The position numbers were made by a program, and so were the translations under genes. From assembly GCA_029207755.1 (NCBI GenBank), contig JARCOQ010000109.1, forward strand, positions 62,001-126,000: a stretch of DNA of 64,000 nt, in the 5' to 3' direction. Origin of the DNA: Chamaea fasciata (lineage: Eukaryota > Chordata > Aves > Passeriformes > Sylviidae). The notes below the pieces were generated by a model. The model was not told where the DNA came from, ran no database searches, and was given only the letters and a program-made list of their open reading frames with translations. Position 1 is the first letter of the stretch, and every line of letters begins with the position of its first letter. Below, one piece after another: positions 9,977 through 24,296 of the stretch.

Positions 9977-11504
9977 TCAGGCACCTGGGCAGCTGACTTT
10001 ACTTACCCCTGGAAACAGCCCATCCTTTGTGCCTAACTCCGTCAGCTGGGCACCCAGCTCCGGCCACCTACAATCCCGAACGAAACAGGATTTCTTCCAG
10101 ATGCAAACTGCCTTGAACAGGAAGACAAGCTTCCCTTGGAGGGCCAAAGGCCTCATACAAACTGACATCAGGCACCTGGGCAGCTGACTTTACTTACCCC
10201 TGGAAACAGCCCATCCTTTGTGCCCAACTTCTTCTGCCGGGCACACTGCTCCGGCCACCTACAATCCCGAACGGAACAGCATTTCTTCCAGATGCAAGCT
10301 GCCACAAACTGGAAGACAAGCTTCCCTTGGAGGGCCAAAGGCCTCCTACAAACTGACATCAGGCACCTGGGCAGCTGACTTTACTTACCCCTGGAAACAG
10401 CCCATCCTTTGTGCCCAACTCCCTCTGCCGGGCACCAGGCCTCGCCCACCTACAATCCCGAACGGAACAGGATTTCTTCCAGATGCAAGCTGCCACAAAC
10501 TGGAAACCTGGCTTCCCTTGGAGGGCCAAAGGCCTCCTACAAACTGACATCAGGCACCTGGGCAGCTGACTTTACTTACCCCTGGAAACAGCCCATCCTT
10601 TGTGCCCAACTTCCTCTGCCGGGCACCAGGCCTCGGCCACCTACAATCCTGAATGGAACAGGATTTCTTCCAGATGCAAGCTGCCACAAGCAGGAAGCCT
10701 GGCTTCCCATGGAGGGCCAAAGGCCTCCTACAAACTGACATCAGGCACGTGGGCAGCTGACTTTACTTACCCCTTTAAACAGGACATCCTTTGTGCCCAA
10801 CTCCCTCAGCCGGGCACCAGGCCTCGCCCACCTACAATCCCGAACAAAACAGGATTTCTTCCAGATGCAAGCTGCCACAAACTGGAAGACAAGCTTCCCT
10901 TGGAGGGCCAAAGGCCTCCTACAAACTGACATCAGGCACTTGGGCAGCTGACTTTACTTACCCCTGGAAACAGCCCATCCTTTGTGCCCAACTCCCTCTG
11001 CCGGGCACCAGGCCTCGTCCACCTACAATCCCGAACGGAGCAGGATTTCTTCCAGATGCAAGCTGCCACAAACTGGAAGACAAGCTTCCCTTGGAGGGCC
11101 AAAGGTCACCTACAAACTGACATCAGGCACCTGGGCAGCTGACTTTACTTACCCCTGGAAACAGGTCATCCTTTGTTCCCAATTCCCCCAGCCGGGCACC
11201 TAGCTCCGGCCACCTACAATCCCGAACGGAACAGGATTTCTTCCAGATGCAAGCTGCCACAAGCAGGAAGCCTGGCTTCCCATGGAGGGCCAAAGGCCTC
11301 CTACAAACTGACATCAGGCACCTGGGCAGCTGACTTTACTTACCCCTGGAAACAGGACATCGTTTGTGCACAACTCCCTCTGCCGGGCACCTGGCCTCGG
11401 CCACCTACAATCCCGAACGGAACAGGATTTCTTCCAGATGCAAGCTGCCTTTAACAGGAAGACTAGCTTCCCTTGGAGGGCCAAAGGCCTCCTATAAACT
11501 GACA

Positions 11505-14178
11505 TCAGGCATTTGGGCAGCTGACTTAAGTTACCCCTGGAAACAGCCCATCCTTTGTGCCCAACTCCCTCTGCCAAGCACCAGGCCTTGCCCACCTACA
11601 ATCCCGAATGGAACAGGATTTCTTCCAGATGCAAGCTGCCACAAACTGGAAGACAAGCTTCCCTTGGAGGGCCAAAAGCCTCCTACAAACTGACATCAGG
11701 CACCTGGGCAGCTGACTTTACTTACCCCTGGAAACAGCCCATCGTTTGTGCCCAACTCCCTCTGCCGGGCACCAGGCCTCGCCCACCTACAATCCCGAAC
11801 GGAACAGGATTTCTTCCAGATGCAAGCTGCCACAAACTGGAAGCCTGGCTTCCCTTGGAGGGCCAAAGGCCTCCTACAAACTGACATCAGGCACCTGGGC
11901 AGCTGACTTTACTTACTCCTGGAAACAGCCCATCCTTTGTGCCCAACTCCCTCTGCCGGGCACCAGGCCTCGCCCACCTACAATCCCGAACGGAACAGGA
12001 TTTCTTCCAGATGCAAGATGCCTCAAACTGGAAACCTTGCTTCCCTTGGAGGGCCAAAGGCCTCCTACAAACTGACATCAGGCACCTGGGCAGCTGACTT
12101 TACTTACCCCTGGAAACAGCCCATCCTTTGTGCCCAACTCCCTCTGCCGGGCACCTGGCCTCGGCCACCTACAATCCTGAACGGAACAGGATTTCTTCCA
12201 GATGCAAGCTGCCACAAGCAGGAAGCCTGGCTTCCCATGGAGGGCCAAAGGCCTCCTACAAACTGACATCAGGCACGTGGGCAGCTGACTTTACTTACCC
12301 CTCTAAACAGGACATCCTTTGTGCCCAACTCCCTCTGCCGGGCACCTGGCCTCGGCCACCTACAATCCCGAACGGAGCAGGATTTCTTCCCGATGCATGC
12401 TGCCACAAGCTGGAAGACTGGTTTCCAATGGAGGACCAAAGGCCTCCTACAAACTGACATCAGGCACCTGGGCAGCTGACTTTTCTTACTCCTGGAAACA
12501 GGCCATCCTTTGTGCCCAACTCCCTCTGCCGGGCACCAGGCCTCGGCCACCTACAATCCTGAACGGAACAGGATTTCTTCCAGATGCAAGCTGCCACAAG
12601 CAGGAAGCCTGGCTTCCCATGGAAGGCCAAAGGCCTCCTACAAACTGACATCAGGCACGTGGGCAGCTGACTTTACTTACCTCTCTAAACAGGACATCCC
12701 TTGAGCCCAACTCCCTCAGCCGGGCACCTGGCCTCGGCCACCTACAATCCCGAACGAAACAGCATTTCTTCCAGATGCAAGCTGCCACAAGCAGGAAAAC
12801 TAGCTTCCCTTGGAGGGCCAAAGGCCTCCTACAAACTGACATCAGGCACCTGGGCAGCTGACTTTACTTACCCCTGGAAACAGCCCATCCTTTGTGCCCA
12901 ACTCCCTCTGCCGGGCACCTGGCCTCGGCCACCTACAATCCCGAACGGAACAGGATTTCTTCCAGATGCAAGCTGCCACAAGCAGGAAACCTGGCTTCCC
13001 ATGGAGGGCCAAAGGCCTCCTACAAACTGACATCAGGCACCTGGGCAGCTGACTTTACTTACCCCTGGAAACAGCCCATCCTTTGTGCCCAACTCCTTCT
13101 GCTGGGCACCTGGCCTCGGACACCTACAATCCCGAACGGAACAGGATTTCTTCCAGATGCAAGCTGCCTCAAACTGGAAGACAAGCTTCTCTTGGAGGGC
13201 CAAAGGCCTCCTATAAACTGACATCAGGCACCTGGGCAGCTGACTTTACTTACCCCTGGAAACAGGCCATCCTTTGTGCCCAACTCTCTTTGCCGGGCAC
13301 CAGGCCTCGGCCACCTACAATCCTGAACGGAACAGGATTTCTTCCAGATGCAAGCTGCCACAAACTGGAAGCCTGTCATCCCTTGGAGGGCCAAAGGCCT
13401 CCTACAAACTGACATCAGGCACCTGGGCAGCTGACCTTACTTACCCCTGGAAACCAGCAATCATTTGTGCCCAACTCCCTCTGCCGGGCACCTGGCCTCG
13501 GCCACCTACAATCCCGAACGGAACAGGATTTCTTCCAGATGCAAGCTGCCACAAGCAGTAAACCTGGCTTCCCATGGAGGGCCAAAGGCCTCCTACAAAC
13601 TGACATCAGGCACCTGGGCAGCTGACTTTACTTACCCCTGGAAACAGCCCATCCTTTGTGCCCAACTCCCTCTGCCAAGCACCAGGCCTTGCCCACCTAC
13701 AATCCCGAACGGAACAGGATTTCTTCCAGATGCAAGCTGCCACAAACTGGAAGACAAGCTTCCCTTGGAGGGCCAAAGGCCTCCTACAAACTGACATCAG
13801 GCACCTGGGCAGCTGACTTTACTTACCCCTGGAAACAGCCCATCCTTTGTGCCCAACTTCCTCTGCTGGGCACTAGGCCTCGGCCACCAACAATCCTGAA
13901 CGGAACAGGATTTCTTCCAGATGCAAGCTGCCACAAGCAGGAAGCCTGGCTTCCCATGGAGGGCCAAAGGCCTCCTACAAACTGACATCAGGCACGTGGG
14001 CAGCAGACTTTACTTACTGCTCTAAACAGGCCATCCTTTGTGCCCAACTCCCTCTGCCGGGCACCTGGCCTCGGCCACCTACAAACCCGAGCGGAACAGG
14101 ATTTCTTCCCGATGCAAGCTGCCACAAGCTGGAAGACTGGTTTCCCATGGAGGACCAAAGGCCTCCTACAAACTGACA
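11505..14178. repeat. Mosaic block, 14 monomers, related to 35.7-37.1 kb and 44.3-49.5 kb
   Basis: 11505-12841 (seven units) matches 35750-37086, starting with the CATTTGGG/CTTAAG unit. 12842-13605 (four units) matches 44344-45107, including the CTTCTCTTGG and CAGCAATCATTTG units. 13606-14178 matches the 48.7-49.5 kb region and shares the odd GGGCAGCAGAC and TTACTGCTCTAAAC changes at 13988 and 49310. Confidence 0.8.
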
Positions 14179-15515
14179 TCAGGCACCTGGGCAGCTGACT
14201 TTACTTACTCCTGGAAACAGCCCATCCTTTGTGCCCAACTCCCTCTGCCGGGCACCAGGCCTCGCCCACCTACAATCCCGAACGGAACAGGATTTCTTCC
14301 AGATGCAAGCTGCCTCAAACTGGAAACCTGGCTTCCCTTGGAGGGCCAAAGGCCTCCTACAAACTGACATCAGGCACCTGGGCAGCTGACTTTACTTACC
14401 CCTGGAAACAGCCCATCCTTTGTGCCCAACTCCCTCTGCCGGGCACCAGGCCTCGGCCACCTACAATCCTGAACGGAACAGGATTTCTTCCAGATGCAAG
14501 CTGCCACAAGCAGGAAGCCTGGCTTCCCATGGAGGGCCAAAGGCCTTTTACAAACTGACATCAGGCACGTGGGCAGCTGACTTTACTTACCCCTCTAAAC
14601 AGGACATCCTTTGTGCCCAACTCCCTCTGCCGGGCACCTGGCCTCGGCCACCTACAATCCCGAACGGAGCAGGATTTCTTCCCGATGCATGCTGCCACAA
14701 GCTGGAAGACTGGTTTCCAATGGAGGACCAAAGGCCTCCTACAAACTGACATCAGGCACCTGGGCAGCTGACTTTACTTATTCCTGGAAACAGGCCATCC
14801 TTTGTGCCCAACTCCCTCTGCCGGGCACCAGGCCTCGGCCACCTACAATCCTGAACGGAACAGGATTTCTTCCAGATGCAAGCTGCCACAAACTGGAAGC
14901 CTGTCATCCCTTGGAGGGCCAAAGGCCTCCTACAAACTGACATCAGGCACCTGGGCAGCTGACCTTACTTACCCCTGGAAACCAGCCATCATTTGTGCCC
15001 AACTCCCTCTGCCGGGCACCTGGCCTCGGCCACCTACAATCCCGAACGGAACAGGATTTCTTCCAGATGCAAGCTGCCACAAGCAGAAAACCTGGCTTCC
15101 CATGGAGGGCCAAAGGCCTCCTACAAACTGACATCAGGCACCTGGGCAGCTGACTTTACTTACCCCTGGAAACAGGCCATCCTTTGTGCCCAACTCCCTC
15201 TGCCAAGCACCAGGCCTTGCCAACCTACAATCCCGAACGGAACAGGATTTCTTCCAGATGCAAGCTGCCACAAACTGGAAGACAAGCTTCCCTTGGAGGG
15301 CCAAAGGTCTCCTACAAACTGACATCAGGCACCTGGGCAGCTGACTTTACTTATCCCTGGAAACAGCCCATCCTTTGTGCCCAACTCCCTCTGCCGGGCA
15401 CCTGGCCTCGGCCACCTACAAACCCGAGCGGAACAGGATTTCTTCCCGATGCAAGCTGCCACAAGCTGGAAGACTGGTTTCCCATGGAGGACCAAAGGCC
15501 TCCTACAAACTGACA
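14179..15515. repeat. Seven monomers, mostly repeated 11 units later
   Basis: 14179-15324 recurs as 16280-17425, a shift of 2101 bases or exactly 11 units. Shared markers include the GAGCAGG/GATGCATGC unit (14561, 16662) and the TTATTCCTGG unit (14752, 16853). The unit at 15325 does not follow the same shift and looks like a join with another lineage. Confidence 0.8.
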
Positions 15516-18189
15516 TCAGGCACCTGGGCAGCTGACTTTACTTACTCCTGGAAACAGCCCATCCTTTGTGCCCAACTCCCTCTGCCGGGCACCAGGCCTC
15601 GACCACCTACAATCCTGAACGGAACACGATTTCTTCCAGATGCAAGCTGCCACAAGCAGGTAGCCTGGCTTCCCATGGAGGGCCAAAGGCCTCCTACAAA
15701 CTGACATCAGGCACGTGGGCAGCTGACTTTACTTACCTCTCTAAACAGGACATCCTTTGAGCCCAACTCCCTCAGCCGGGCACCTGGCCTCGGCCACCTA
15801 CAATCCCGAACGAAACAGCATTTCTTCCAGATGCAAGCTGCCACAAGCAGGAAGACTAGCTTCCCTTGGAGGGCCAAAGGCCTCCTACAAACTGACATCA
15901 GGCACCTGGGCAGCTGACTTTACTTGCCCCTGGAAACAGGCCATCCTTTGTGCCCAACTCCCTCTGCCGGGCACCAGGCCTCGGCCACCTACAATCCTGA
16001 ACGGAACAGGATTTCTTCCAGATGCAAGCTGCCACAAACTGGAAGCCTGTCATCCCTTGGAGGGCCAAAGGCCTCCTACAAACTGACATCAGGCACCTGG
16101 GCAGCTGACATTACTTACCCCTGGAAACCAGCCATCATTTGTGCCCAACTCCCTCTGCCGGGCACCTGGCCTCGGCCACCTACAATCCCGAACGGAACAG
16201 GATTTCTTCCAGATGCAAGCTGCCACAAGCAGGAAACCTGGCTTCTCATGGAGGGCCAAAGGCCTCCTACAAACTGACATCAGGCACCTGGGCAGCTGAC
16301 TTTACTTACTCCTGGAAACAGCCCATCCTTTGTGCCCAACTCCCTCTGCCGGGCACCAGGCCTCGCCCACCTACAATCCCGAACGGAACAGGATTTCTTC
16401 CAGATGCAAGCTGCCTCAAACTGGAAACCTGGCTTCCCTTGGAGGGCCAAAGGCCTCCTACAAACTGACATCAGGCACCTGGGCAGCTGACTTTACTTAC
16501 CCCTGGAAACAGCCCATCATTTGTGCCCAACTCCCTCTGCCGGGCACCAGGCCTCGGCCACCTACAATCCTGAACGGAACAGGATTTCTTCCAGATGCAA
16601 GCTGCCACAAGCAGGAAGCCTGGCTTCCCATGGAGGGCCAAAGGCCTCCTACAAACTGACATCAGGCACGTGGGCAGCTGACTTTACTTACCCCTCTAAA
16701 CAGGACATCCTTTGTGCCCAACTCCCTCTGCCGGGCACCTGGCCTCGGCCACCTACAATCCCGAACGGAGCAGGATTTCTTCCCGATGCATGCTGCCACA
16801 AGCTGGAAGACTGGTTTCCAATGGAGGACCAAAGGCCTCCTACAAACTGACATCAGGCACCTGGGCAGCTGACTTTACTTATTCCTGGAAACAGGCCATC
16901 CTTTGTGCCCAACTCCCTCTGCCGGGCACCAGGCCTCGGCCACCTACAATCCTGAACGGAACAGGATTTCTTCCAGATGCAAGCTGCCACAAACTGGAAG
17001 CCTGTCATCCCTTGGAGGGCCAAAGGCCTCCTACAAACTGACATCAGGCACCTGGGCAGCTGACCTTACTTACCCCTGGAAACCAGCCATCATTTGTGCC
17101 CAACTCCCTCTGCCGGGCACCTGGCCTTGGCCACCTACAATCCCGAACGGAACAGGATTTCTTCCAGATGCAAGCTGCCACAAGCAGTAAACCTGGCTTC
17201 CCATGGAGGGCCAAAGGCCTCCTACAAACTGACATCAGGCACCTGGGCAGCTGACTTTACTTACCCCTGGAAACAGGCCATCCTTTGTGCCCAACTCCCT
17301 CTGCCAAGCACCAGGCCTTGCCCACCTACAATCCCGAACGGAACAGGATTTCTTCCAGATGCAAGCTGCCACAAACTGGAAGACAAGCTTCCCTTGGAGG
17401 GCCAAAGGCCTCCTACAAACTGACATCAGGCACCTGGGCAGCTGACTTTACTTACCCCTGGAAACAGCCCATCCTTTGTGCCCAACTCCCTCTGCCGGGC
17501 ACCAGGCCTCGCCCACCTACAATCCCGAACGGAACAGGATTTCTTCCAGATGCAAGCTGCCACAAACTGGAAGACAAGCTTCCCTTTAAGGGCCAAAGGC
17601 CTCCTACAAACTGACATCAGGCACCTGGGCAGCTGACTTTATTTACCCCTGGAAACAGCCCATCCTTTGTGCCCAACTTCCTCTGCTGGGCACTAGGCCT
17701 CGGCCACCAACAATCCCGAACGGAACAGGATTTCTTCCAGATGCAAGCTGCCACAAGCAGGAAGCCTGGCTTCCCATGGAGGGCCAAAGGCCTCCTACAA
17801 ACTGACATCCGGCACGTGGGCAGCTGACTTTACTTACCGCTATAAACAGGCCATCCTTTGTGCCCAACTCCCTCTGCCGGGCACCTGGCCTCGGCCACCT
17901 ACAAACCCGAGCGGAACAGGATTTCTTCCCGATGCAAGCTGCCACAAGCTGGAAGACTGGTTTCCCATGGAGGACCAAAGGCCTCCTACAAACTGACATC
18001 AGGCACCTGGGCAGCTGACTTTACTTACTCCTGGAAACAGCCCATCCTTTGTGTCCAACTCCCTCTGCCGGGCACCAGGCCTCGACCACCTACAATCCTG
18101 AACGGAACACGATTTCTTCCAGATGCAAGCTGCCACAAGCAGGTAGCCTGGCTTCCCATGGAGGGCCAAAGGCCTCCTACAAACTGACA
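15516..18189. repeat. Fourteen monomers; first part of a block repeated at 49.5 kb
   Basis: The units here match 49501-52174 one for one, and the match continues to 19143 and 53128. Markers include CCTCGACCACC (15516, 49501), TTGCCCCTGG (15898, 49883) and the TACCGCT/TATAAACAGG or CTCTAAACAGG unit (17808, 51793). The end of this block (17426-18189, with CCCTTTAAGGG and GACTTTATTT) also matches 29642-30405, which stands just before HOR copy 3. Confidence 0.85.
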
Positions 18190-18571
18190 TCAGGCACGTG
18201 GGCAGCTGACTTTACTTACCCCTCTAAACAGGACATCCTTTGAGCCCAACTCCCTCAGCCGGGCACCTGGCCTCGGCCACCTACAATCCCGAACGAAACA
18301 GCATTTCATCCAGATGCAAGCTGCCACAAGCAGGAAGACTAGCTTCCCTTGCAGGGCCAAAGGCCTCCTACAAACTGACATCAGGCACCTGGGCAGCTGA
18401 CTTTACTTACCCCTGGAAACAGCCCATCCTTTGTTCCCAACTCCCTCTTCCGGGCACCAGGCCTCGGCCACCTACAATCCTGAACGGAACAGGATTTCTT
18501 CCAGATGCAAGCTGCCACAAACTGGAAGCCTGTCATCCCTTGGAGGGCCAAAAGCCTCCTACAAACTGATA

Positions 18572-18761
18572 TCAGGCTCCTGGGCAGCTGACCTTCCTAC
18601 CCCTGGAAACCAGCCATCATTTGTGCCCAACTCCCTCTGCCGGGCACCAGGCCTCGGCCACCTACAATCCTGAACGTAACAGGATTTCTTCCAGATGCAA
18701 GCTGCCACAAGCAGGAAGCCTGGCTTCTCATGGAGGGCCAAAGGCCTCCTACAAACTGACA
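18572..18761. repeat. 190-bp GGCTCCTGGG monomer, HOR copy 1
   Basis: It is one base short in GACCTTCCTACCCC, and GGCTCCTGGG removes the first E-box-like hexamer. It starts GATATCAGG. Confidence 0.9.
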
Positions 18762-19334
18762 TCAGGCATGTGGGCAGCTGACTTTACTTACCCCTCTAAA
18801 CAGGACATCCTTTGTGCCCAACTTCCTCTGCCCGGCACCCGGCCTCGGCCACCTACAATCCCGAACGAAACAGCATTTCTTCCAGATGCATGTTGCCACA
18901 TGCTGGAAGACTAGCTTCCCTTGGAGGGCCAAAGGCCTCCTACAAACTGACATCAGGCACCTGGGCAGCTGACTTTACTTACCCCTGGAAACAGCCCATC
19001 CTTTGTGCCTAACTCCGTCAGATGGGCACCCAGCTCCGGCCACCTACAATCCCGAACGAAACAGGATTTCTTCCAGATGCAAACTGCCTTGAACAGGAAG
19101 ACAAGCTTCCCTTGGAGGGCCAAAGGCCTCCTACTAACTGACATCAGGCACCTGGGCAGCTGACTTTAGTTACCCCTGGAAACAGGCCATCCTTTGTGCC
19201 CAACTCCCTCTTCCGGGCACCAGGCCTCGGCCACCTAAAATCCTGAACGGAACAGGATTTCTTCCAGATGCAAGCTGCCACAAACTGGAAGCCTGTCATC
19301 CCTTGGAGGGCCAAAGGCCTCCTACAAACTGATA

Positions 19335-19523
19335 TCAGGCACCTGGGCAGCTGACCTTCTTACCCCTGGAACCAGCCATCATTTGTGCCCAACTCCCTCT
19401 GCCGGGCACCGGGCCTCGGCCACCTACAATCCCGAACGGAACAGGATTTCTTCCAGATGCAAGCTGCCACAAGCAGTAAACCTGGCTTCCCATGGAGGGC
19501 CAAAGGCCTCCTACAAACTGACA
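19335..19523. repeat. 189-bp monomer (CCTGGAACC form), HOR copy 1
   Basis: Two bases are lost, one in GACCTTCTTACC as in 3870 but the second giving CCTGGAACC. This form is confined to the 5.5-kb HOR copies. Confidence 0.9.
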
Positions 19524-20669
19524 TCAGGCACCTGGGCAGCTGACCTTACTTACCCCTGGAAACAGCCCATCCTTTGTGCCCAACTCCCTCTGCCGGGCAC
19601 CTGGCCTCGGCCACCTACAATCCCGAACGGAAAAGGATTTCTTCCAGATGCAAGCTGCCACAAACTGGAAGACAAGCTTCCCTTGGAGGGCCAAAGGCCT
19701 CCTACAAACTGACATCAGGCACCTGGGCAGCTGACTTTACTTACCCCTGGAAACAGCCCATCCTTTGTGCCCAACTCCCTCTGCCGGGCACCAGGCCTCG
19801 CCCACCTACAATCCCGAACGGAACAGGATTTCTTCCAGATGCAAGCTGCCACAAACTGGAAGACAAGCTTCCCTTGGAGGGCCAAAGGCCTCCTACAAAC
19901 TGACATCAGGCACCTGGGCAGCTGACTTTACTTACCCCTGGAAACAGGCCATCCTTTGTGCCCAACTCCCTCTGCCGGGCACCAGGCCTCGGCCACCTAC
20001 AATCCTGAACGGAACAGGATTTCTTCCAGATGCAAGCTGCCACAAGCAGGAAGCCTGGCTTCCCATGGAGGGCCAAAGGCCTCCTACAAACTGACATCAG
20101 GCACGTGGGCAGCTGACTTTACTTACCCCTCTAAACAGGACATCCTTTGTGCCCAACTTCCTCTGCCGGGCACCTGGCCTCGGCCACCTACAATCCCGAA
20201 CGAAACAGCATTTCTTCCAGATGCATGCTGCCACAAGCTGGAAGACTAGCTTCCCTTGGAGGGCCAAAGGCCTCCTACAAACTGACATCAGGCACCTGGG
20301 CAGCTGACTTTACTTACCCCTGGAAACAGGCCATCCTTTGTGCCTAACTCCGTCAGCTGGGCACCCAGCTCCGGCCACCTACAATCCCGAACGAAACAGG
20401 ATTTCTTCCAGATGCAAACTGCCTTGAACAGGAAGACAAGCTTCCCTTGGAGGGCCAAAGGCCTCCTACTAACTGACATCAGGCACCTGGGCAGCTGACT
20501 TTACTTACTCCTGGAAACAGGCCATCATTTGTGCCCAACTCCCTCGGCCGGGCCCACAGCTTTGGCCACCTACAATCCCGAACGGAACAGGAGTTCTTCC
20601 AGATGCAAGCTGCCACAAGCTGGAAATGTGGCTTCACTTGGAGGGCCAAAGGCCTCCTACAAACTGACA

Positions 20670-20859
20670 TCAGGCACCTGGGCAGCTGACTTTACTTTCC
20701 TAAAGAAATAGCCATCATTTGTGCCCAACTCCCTCTGCCGGGCACCAGGCCTCGCCCACCTACAATCCCGAACGGAACAGGATTTCTTCCAGATGCAAGC
20801 TGCCACAAACTGGAAGACAAGCTTCCCTTGGAGGGCCAAAGGCCTCCTACAAACTGACA
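20670..20859. repeat. 190-bp TTTCCTAAAG monomer, HOR copy 1
   Basis: It has the same AAATAGCC form as 9787-9976 and stands in HOR copy 1. Confidence 0.9.
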
Positions 20860-23800
20860 TCAGGCACCTGGGCAGCTGACTTTACTTACCCCTGGAAACA
20901 GCCCATCCTTTGTGCCTAACTCCGTCAGCTGGGCACCCAGCTCCGGCCACCTACAATCCCGAACGAAACAGGATTTCTTCCAGATGCAAACTGCCTTGAA
21001 CAGGAAGACAAGCTTCCCTTGGAGGGCCAAAGGCCTCATACAAACTGACATCAGGCACCTGGGCAGCTGACTTTACTTACCCCTGGAAACAGCCCATCCT
21101 TTGTGCCCAACTTCTTCTGCCGGGCACCCTGCTCCGGCCACCTACAATCCCGAACGGAACAGCATTTCTTCCAGATGCAAGCTGCCACAAGCTGGAAGAC
21201 TGGTTTCCCATGGAGGACCAAAGGCCTCCTACAAACTGGCATCAGGCACCTGGGCAGCTGACTTTACTTACCCCTGGAAACAGGCCATCCTTTGTGCCCA
21301 ACTCCCTCTGCCGGGCACCAGGCCTCGGCCACCTGCAATCTCGAACAGATCAGTATTACTTCCCGATGCAAGCTGCCACAAGCTGGAAGCCTGGCTTTCC
21401 ATGGAGGACCAATAGCCACCTGCAAACTGACATCAGGCACCTGGGCAGCTGACTTTACTTACCCCTGGAAACAGGACATCCTTTGTGCCCAACTCCCTCT
21501 GCCGGGCAGATGGCTTCGGCCACCTACAATCCCGAACGGAACCGGAGTTCTTCCAGATGCAAGCTGCCACAAACTGGAAGCCTGTCATCCCTTGGAGGGC
21601 CAAAGGCCTCCTACAAACAGACATCAGGCACCTGGGCAGCTGACTTTACTTACCCCTGGAAACAGGCCATCATTTGTGCCCAACACCCTCTGCCGGGCAC
21701 CCTGCTCCGGCAACCTACAATCCTGAACGGAACAGGATTTCTTCCAGATGCAAGCTGCCTTAAACAGGAAGACGAGCTTCCCTTGGAGGGCCAAAGGCCT
21801 CCTACAAACTGACATCAGGCACCTGGGCAGCTGACTTTACTTATCCCTGGAAAAAGGACATCCTTTGTGCCCAACTCCCTCTGCCGGGCACCTGGCCTCG
21901 GCCACCTACAAACCCGAACGGAACCGGAGTTCTTCCAGATGCAAGCTGCCACAAGCTGGAAACGCGGCTTCACTTGGAGGGCCAAAGGCCTCCTACAAAC
22001 TGACATCAGGCACCTGGGCACCTGACTTTACTTACCCCTGGAAACAGGCCATCCTTTGTGCCCAACTCCCTCTGCCGGGCACCTGGCCTCGGCCACCTAC
22101 AATCCAGAACGGAACAGGATTTCTTCCAGATGCAAGCTGCGACAAGCTGGAAGACTGGTTTCCCATGGAGGACCAAAGGCCTCCTACAAACTGGCATCAG
22201 GCATCTGGGCAGCTGACTTTACTTACCCCTGGAAACAGCCCATCCTTTGTGCCCAACTCCCTCTGCCGGGCACCAGGTCTCGCCCACCTACAATCCCGAA
22301 CGGAACAGGATTGCTTCCAGATGCAAGCTGCCACAAACTGGAAGACAAGCTTCCCTTGGAGGGCCAAAGGCCTCCTACAAACTGACATCAGGCACCTGGG
22401 CAGCTGACTTTACTTACCCCTGGAAACAGCCCATCCTTTGTGCCCAACTCCCTCTGCCAAGCACCAGGCCTTGCCCACCTACAATCCCGAACAGAACAGG
22501 ATTTCTTCCAGATGCAAGCTGCCACAAACTGGAAGACAAGCTTCCCTTGGAGGGCCAAAGGCCTCCTACAAACTGACATCAGGCACCTGGGCAGCTGACT
22601 TTACTTACCCCTGGAAACAGCCCATCCTTTGTGCCCAACTCCCTCTGCCGGGCACCAGGCCTCGCCCACCTACAATCCCGAACGGAACAGGATTTCTTCC
22701 AGATGCAAGCTGCCACAAACTGGAAACCTGGCTTCCCTTGGAGGGCCAAAGGCCTCCTACAAACTGACATCAGGCACCTGGGCAGCTGACTTTACTTACC
22801 CCTGGAAACAGCCCATCCTTTGTGCCCAACTTCCTCTGCCGGGCACCAGGCCTCGGCCACCTACAATCCTGAACGGAACAGGATTTCTTCCAGATGCAAG
22901 CTGCCACAAGCAGGAAGCCTGGCTTCCCATGGAGGGCCAAAGGCCTCCTACAAACTGACATCAGGCACGTGGGCAGCTGACTTTACTTACCCCTTTAAAC
23001 AGGACATCCTTTGTGCCCAACTCCCTCAGCCGGGCACCAGGCCTCGCCCACCTACAATCCCGAACAAAACAGGATTTCTTCCAGATGCAAGCTGCCACAA
23101 ACTGGAAGACAAGCTTCCCTTGGAGGGCCAAAGGCCTCCTACAAACTGACATCAGGCACTTGGGCAGCTGACTTTACTTACCCCTGGAAACAGCCCATCC
23201 TTTGTGCCCAACTCCCTCTGCCGGGCACCAGGCCTCGTCCACCTACAATCCCGAACGGAGCAGGATTTCTTCCAGATGCAAGCTGCCACAAACTGGAAGA
23301 CAAGCTTCCCTTGGAGGGCCAAAGGTCACCTACAAACTGACATCAGGCACCTGGGCAGCTGACTTTACTTACCCCTGGAAACAGGTCATCCTTTGTTCCC
23401 AATTCCCCCAGCCGGGCACCTAGCTCCGGCCACCTACAATCCCGAACGGAACAGGATTTCTTCCAGATGCAAGCTGCCACAAGCAGGAAGCCTGGCTTCC
23501 CATGGAGGGCCAAAGGCCTCCTACAAACTGACATCAGGCACCTGGGCAGCTGACTTTACTTACCCCTGGAAACAGGACATCGTTTGTGCACAACTCCCTC
23601 TGCCGGGCACCTGGCCTCGGCCACCTACAATCCCGAACGGAACAGGATTTCTTCCAGATGCAAGCTGCCTTTAACAGGAAGACTAGCTTCCCTTGGAGGG
23701 CCAAAGGCCTCCTACAAACTGACATCAGGCACGTGGGCAGCTGACTTTACTTACCCCTCTAAACAGGACATCCTTTGAGCCCAACTCCCTCAGCCGGGCA

Positions 23801-24106
23801 CCTGGCCTCGGCCACCTACAATCCCGAACGAAACAGCATTTCATCCAGATGCAAGCTGCCACAAGCAGGAAGACTAGCTTCCCTTGCAGGGCCAAAGGCC
23901 TCCTACAAACTGACATCAGGCACCTGGGCAGCTGACTTTACTTACCCTTGGAAACAGCCCATCCTTTGTTCCCAACTCCCTCTTCCGGGCACCAGGCCTC
24001 GGCCACCTACAATCCAGAACGGAACAGGATTTCTTCCAGATGCAAGCTGCCACAAACTGGCAGCCTGTCATCCCTTGGAGGGCCAAAAGCCTCCTACAAA
24101 CTGATA

Positions 24107-24296
24107 TCAGGCTCCTGGGCAGCTGACCTTCCTACCCCTGGAAACCAGCCATCATTTGTGCCCAACTCCCTCTGCCGGGCACCAGGCCTCGGCCACCTAC
24201 AATCCTGAACGTAACAGGATTTCTTCCAGATGCAAGCTGCCACAAGCAGGAAGCCTGGCTTCTCATGGAGGGCCAAAGGCCTCCTACAAACTGACA
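24107..24296. repeat. 190-bp GGCTCCTGGG monomer, HOR copy 2
   Basis: It is the counterpart of 18572-18761 exactly one HOR length later. Confidence 0.9.

Larger units (their letters stand above)
9214..11504. repeat. Mosaic of pieces also found in the 5.5-kb HOR (12 monomers)
   Basis: From 8261 to about 10300 this DNA matches 19144 to about 21190, including the 189-base unit and the 190-base TTTCCTAAAG unit. From about 10359 to 11504 it matches 22579-23724, including the CACTTGGG unit (10932 and 23152) and the unit ending CCTTTAACAGG. Relative to the 5.5-kb HOR, the units between these two pieces are missing here, so the join lies near 10250-10350. Confidence 0.8.
18190..23724. repeat. 29-monomer HOR, copy 1 (5535 bp)
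   Basis: The unit is 29 monomers, equal to 29 x 191 minus 4 because it holds one 189-base and two 190-base monomers. Copy 2 follows directly at an offset of 5535 bases. The same sequence of rare markers occurs in both: GGCTCCTGGG (18572), GCCCGGCACCCGG (18762), CCGTCAGATGG (18953), TTTAGTTACC (19144), TTTCCTAAAG (20670), GATCAGTATTACTTCC (21242), CAGATGGCTTCGG (21433), CATTTGTGCCCAACACC (21624), and CCTTTAACAGG (23534). This is the clearest long HOR in the window. Confidence 0.9.
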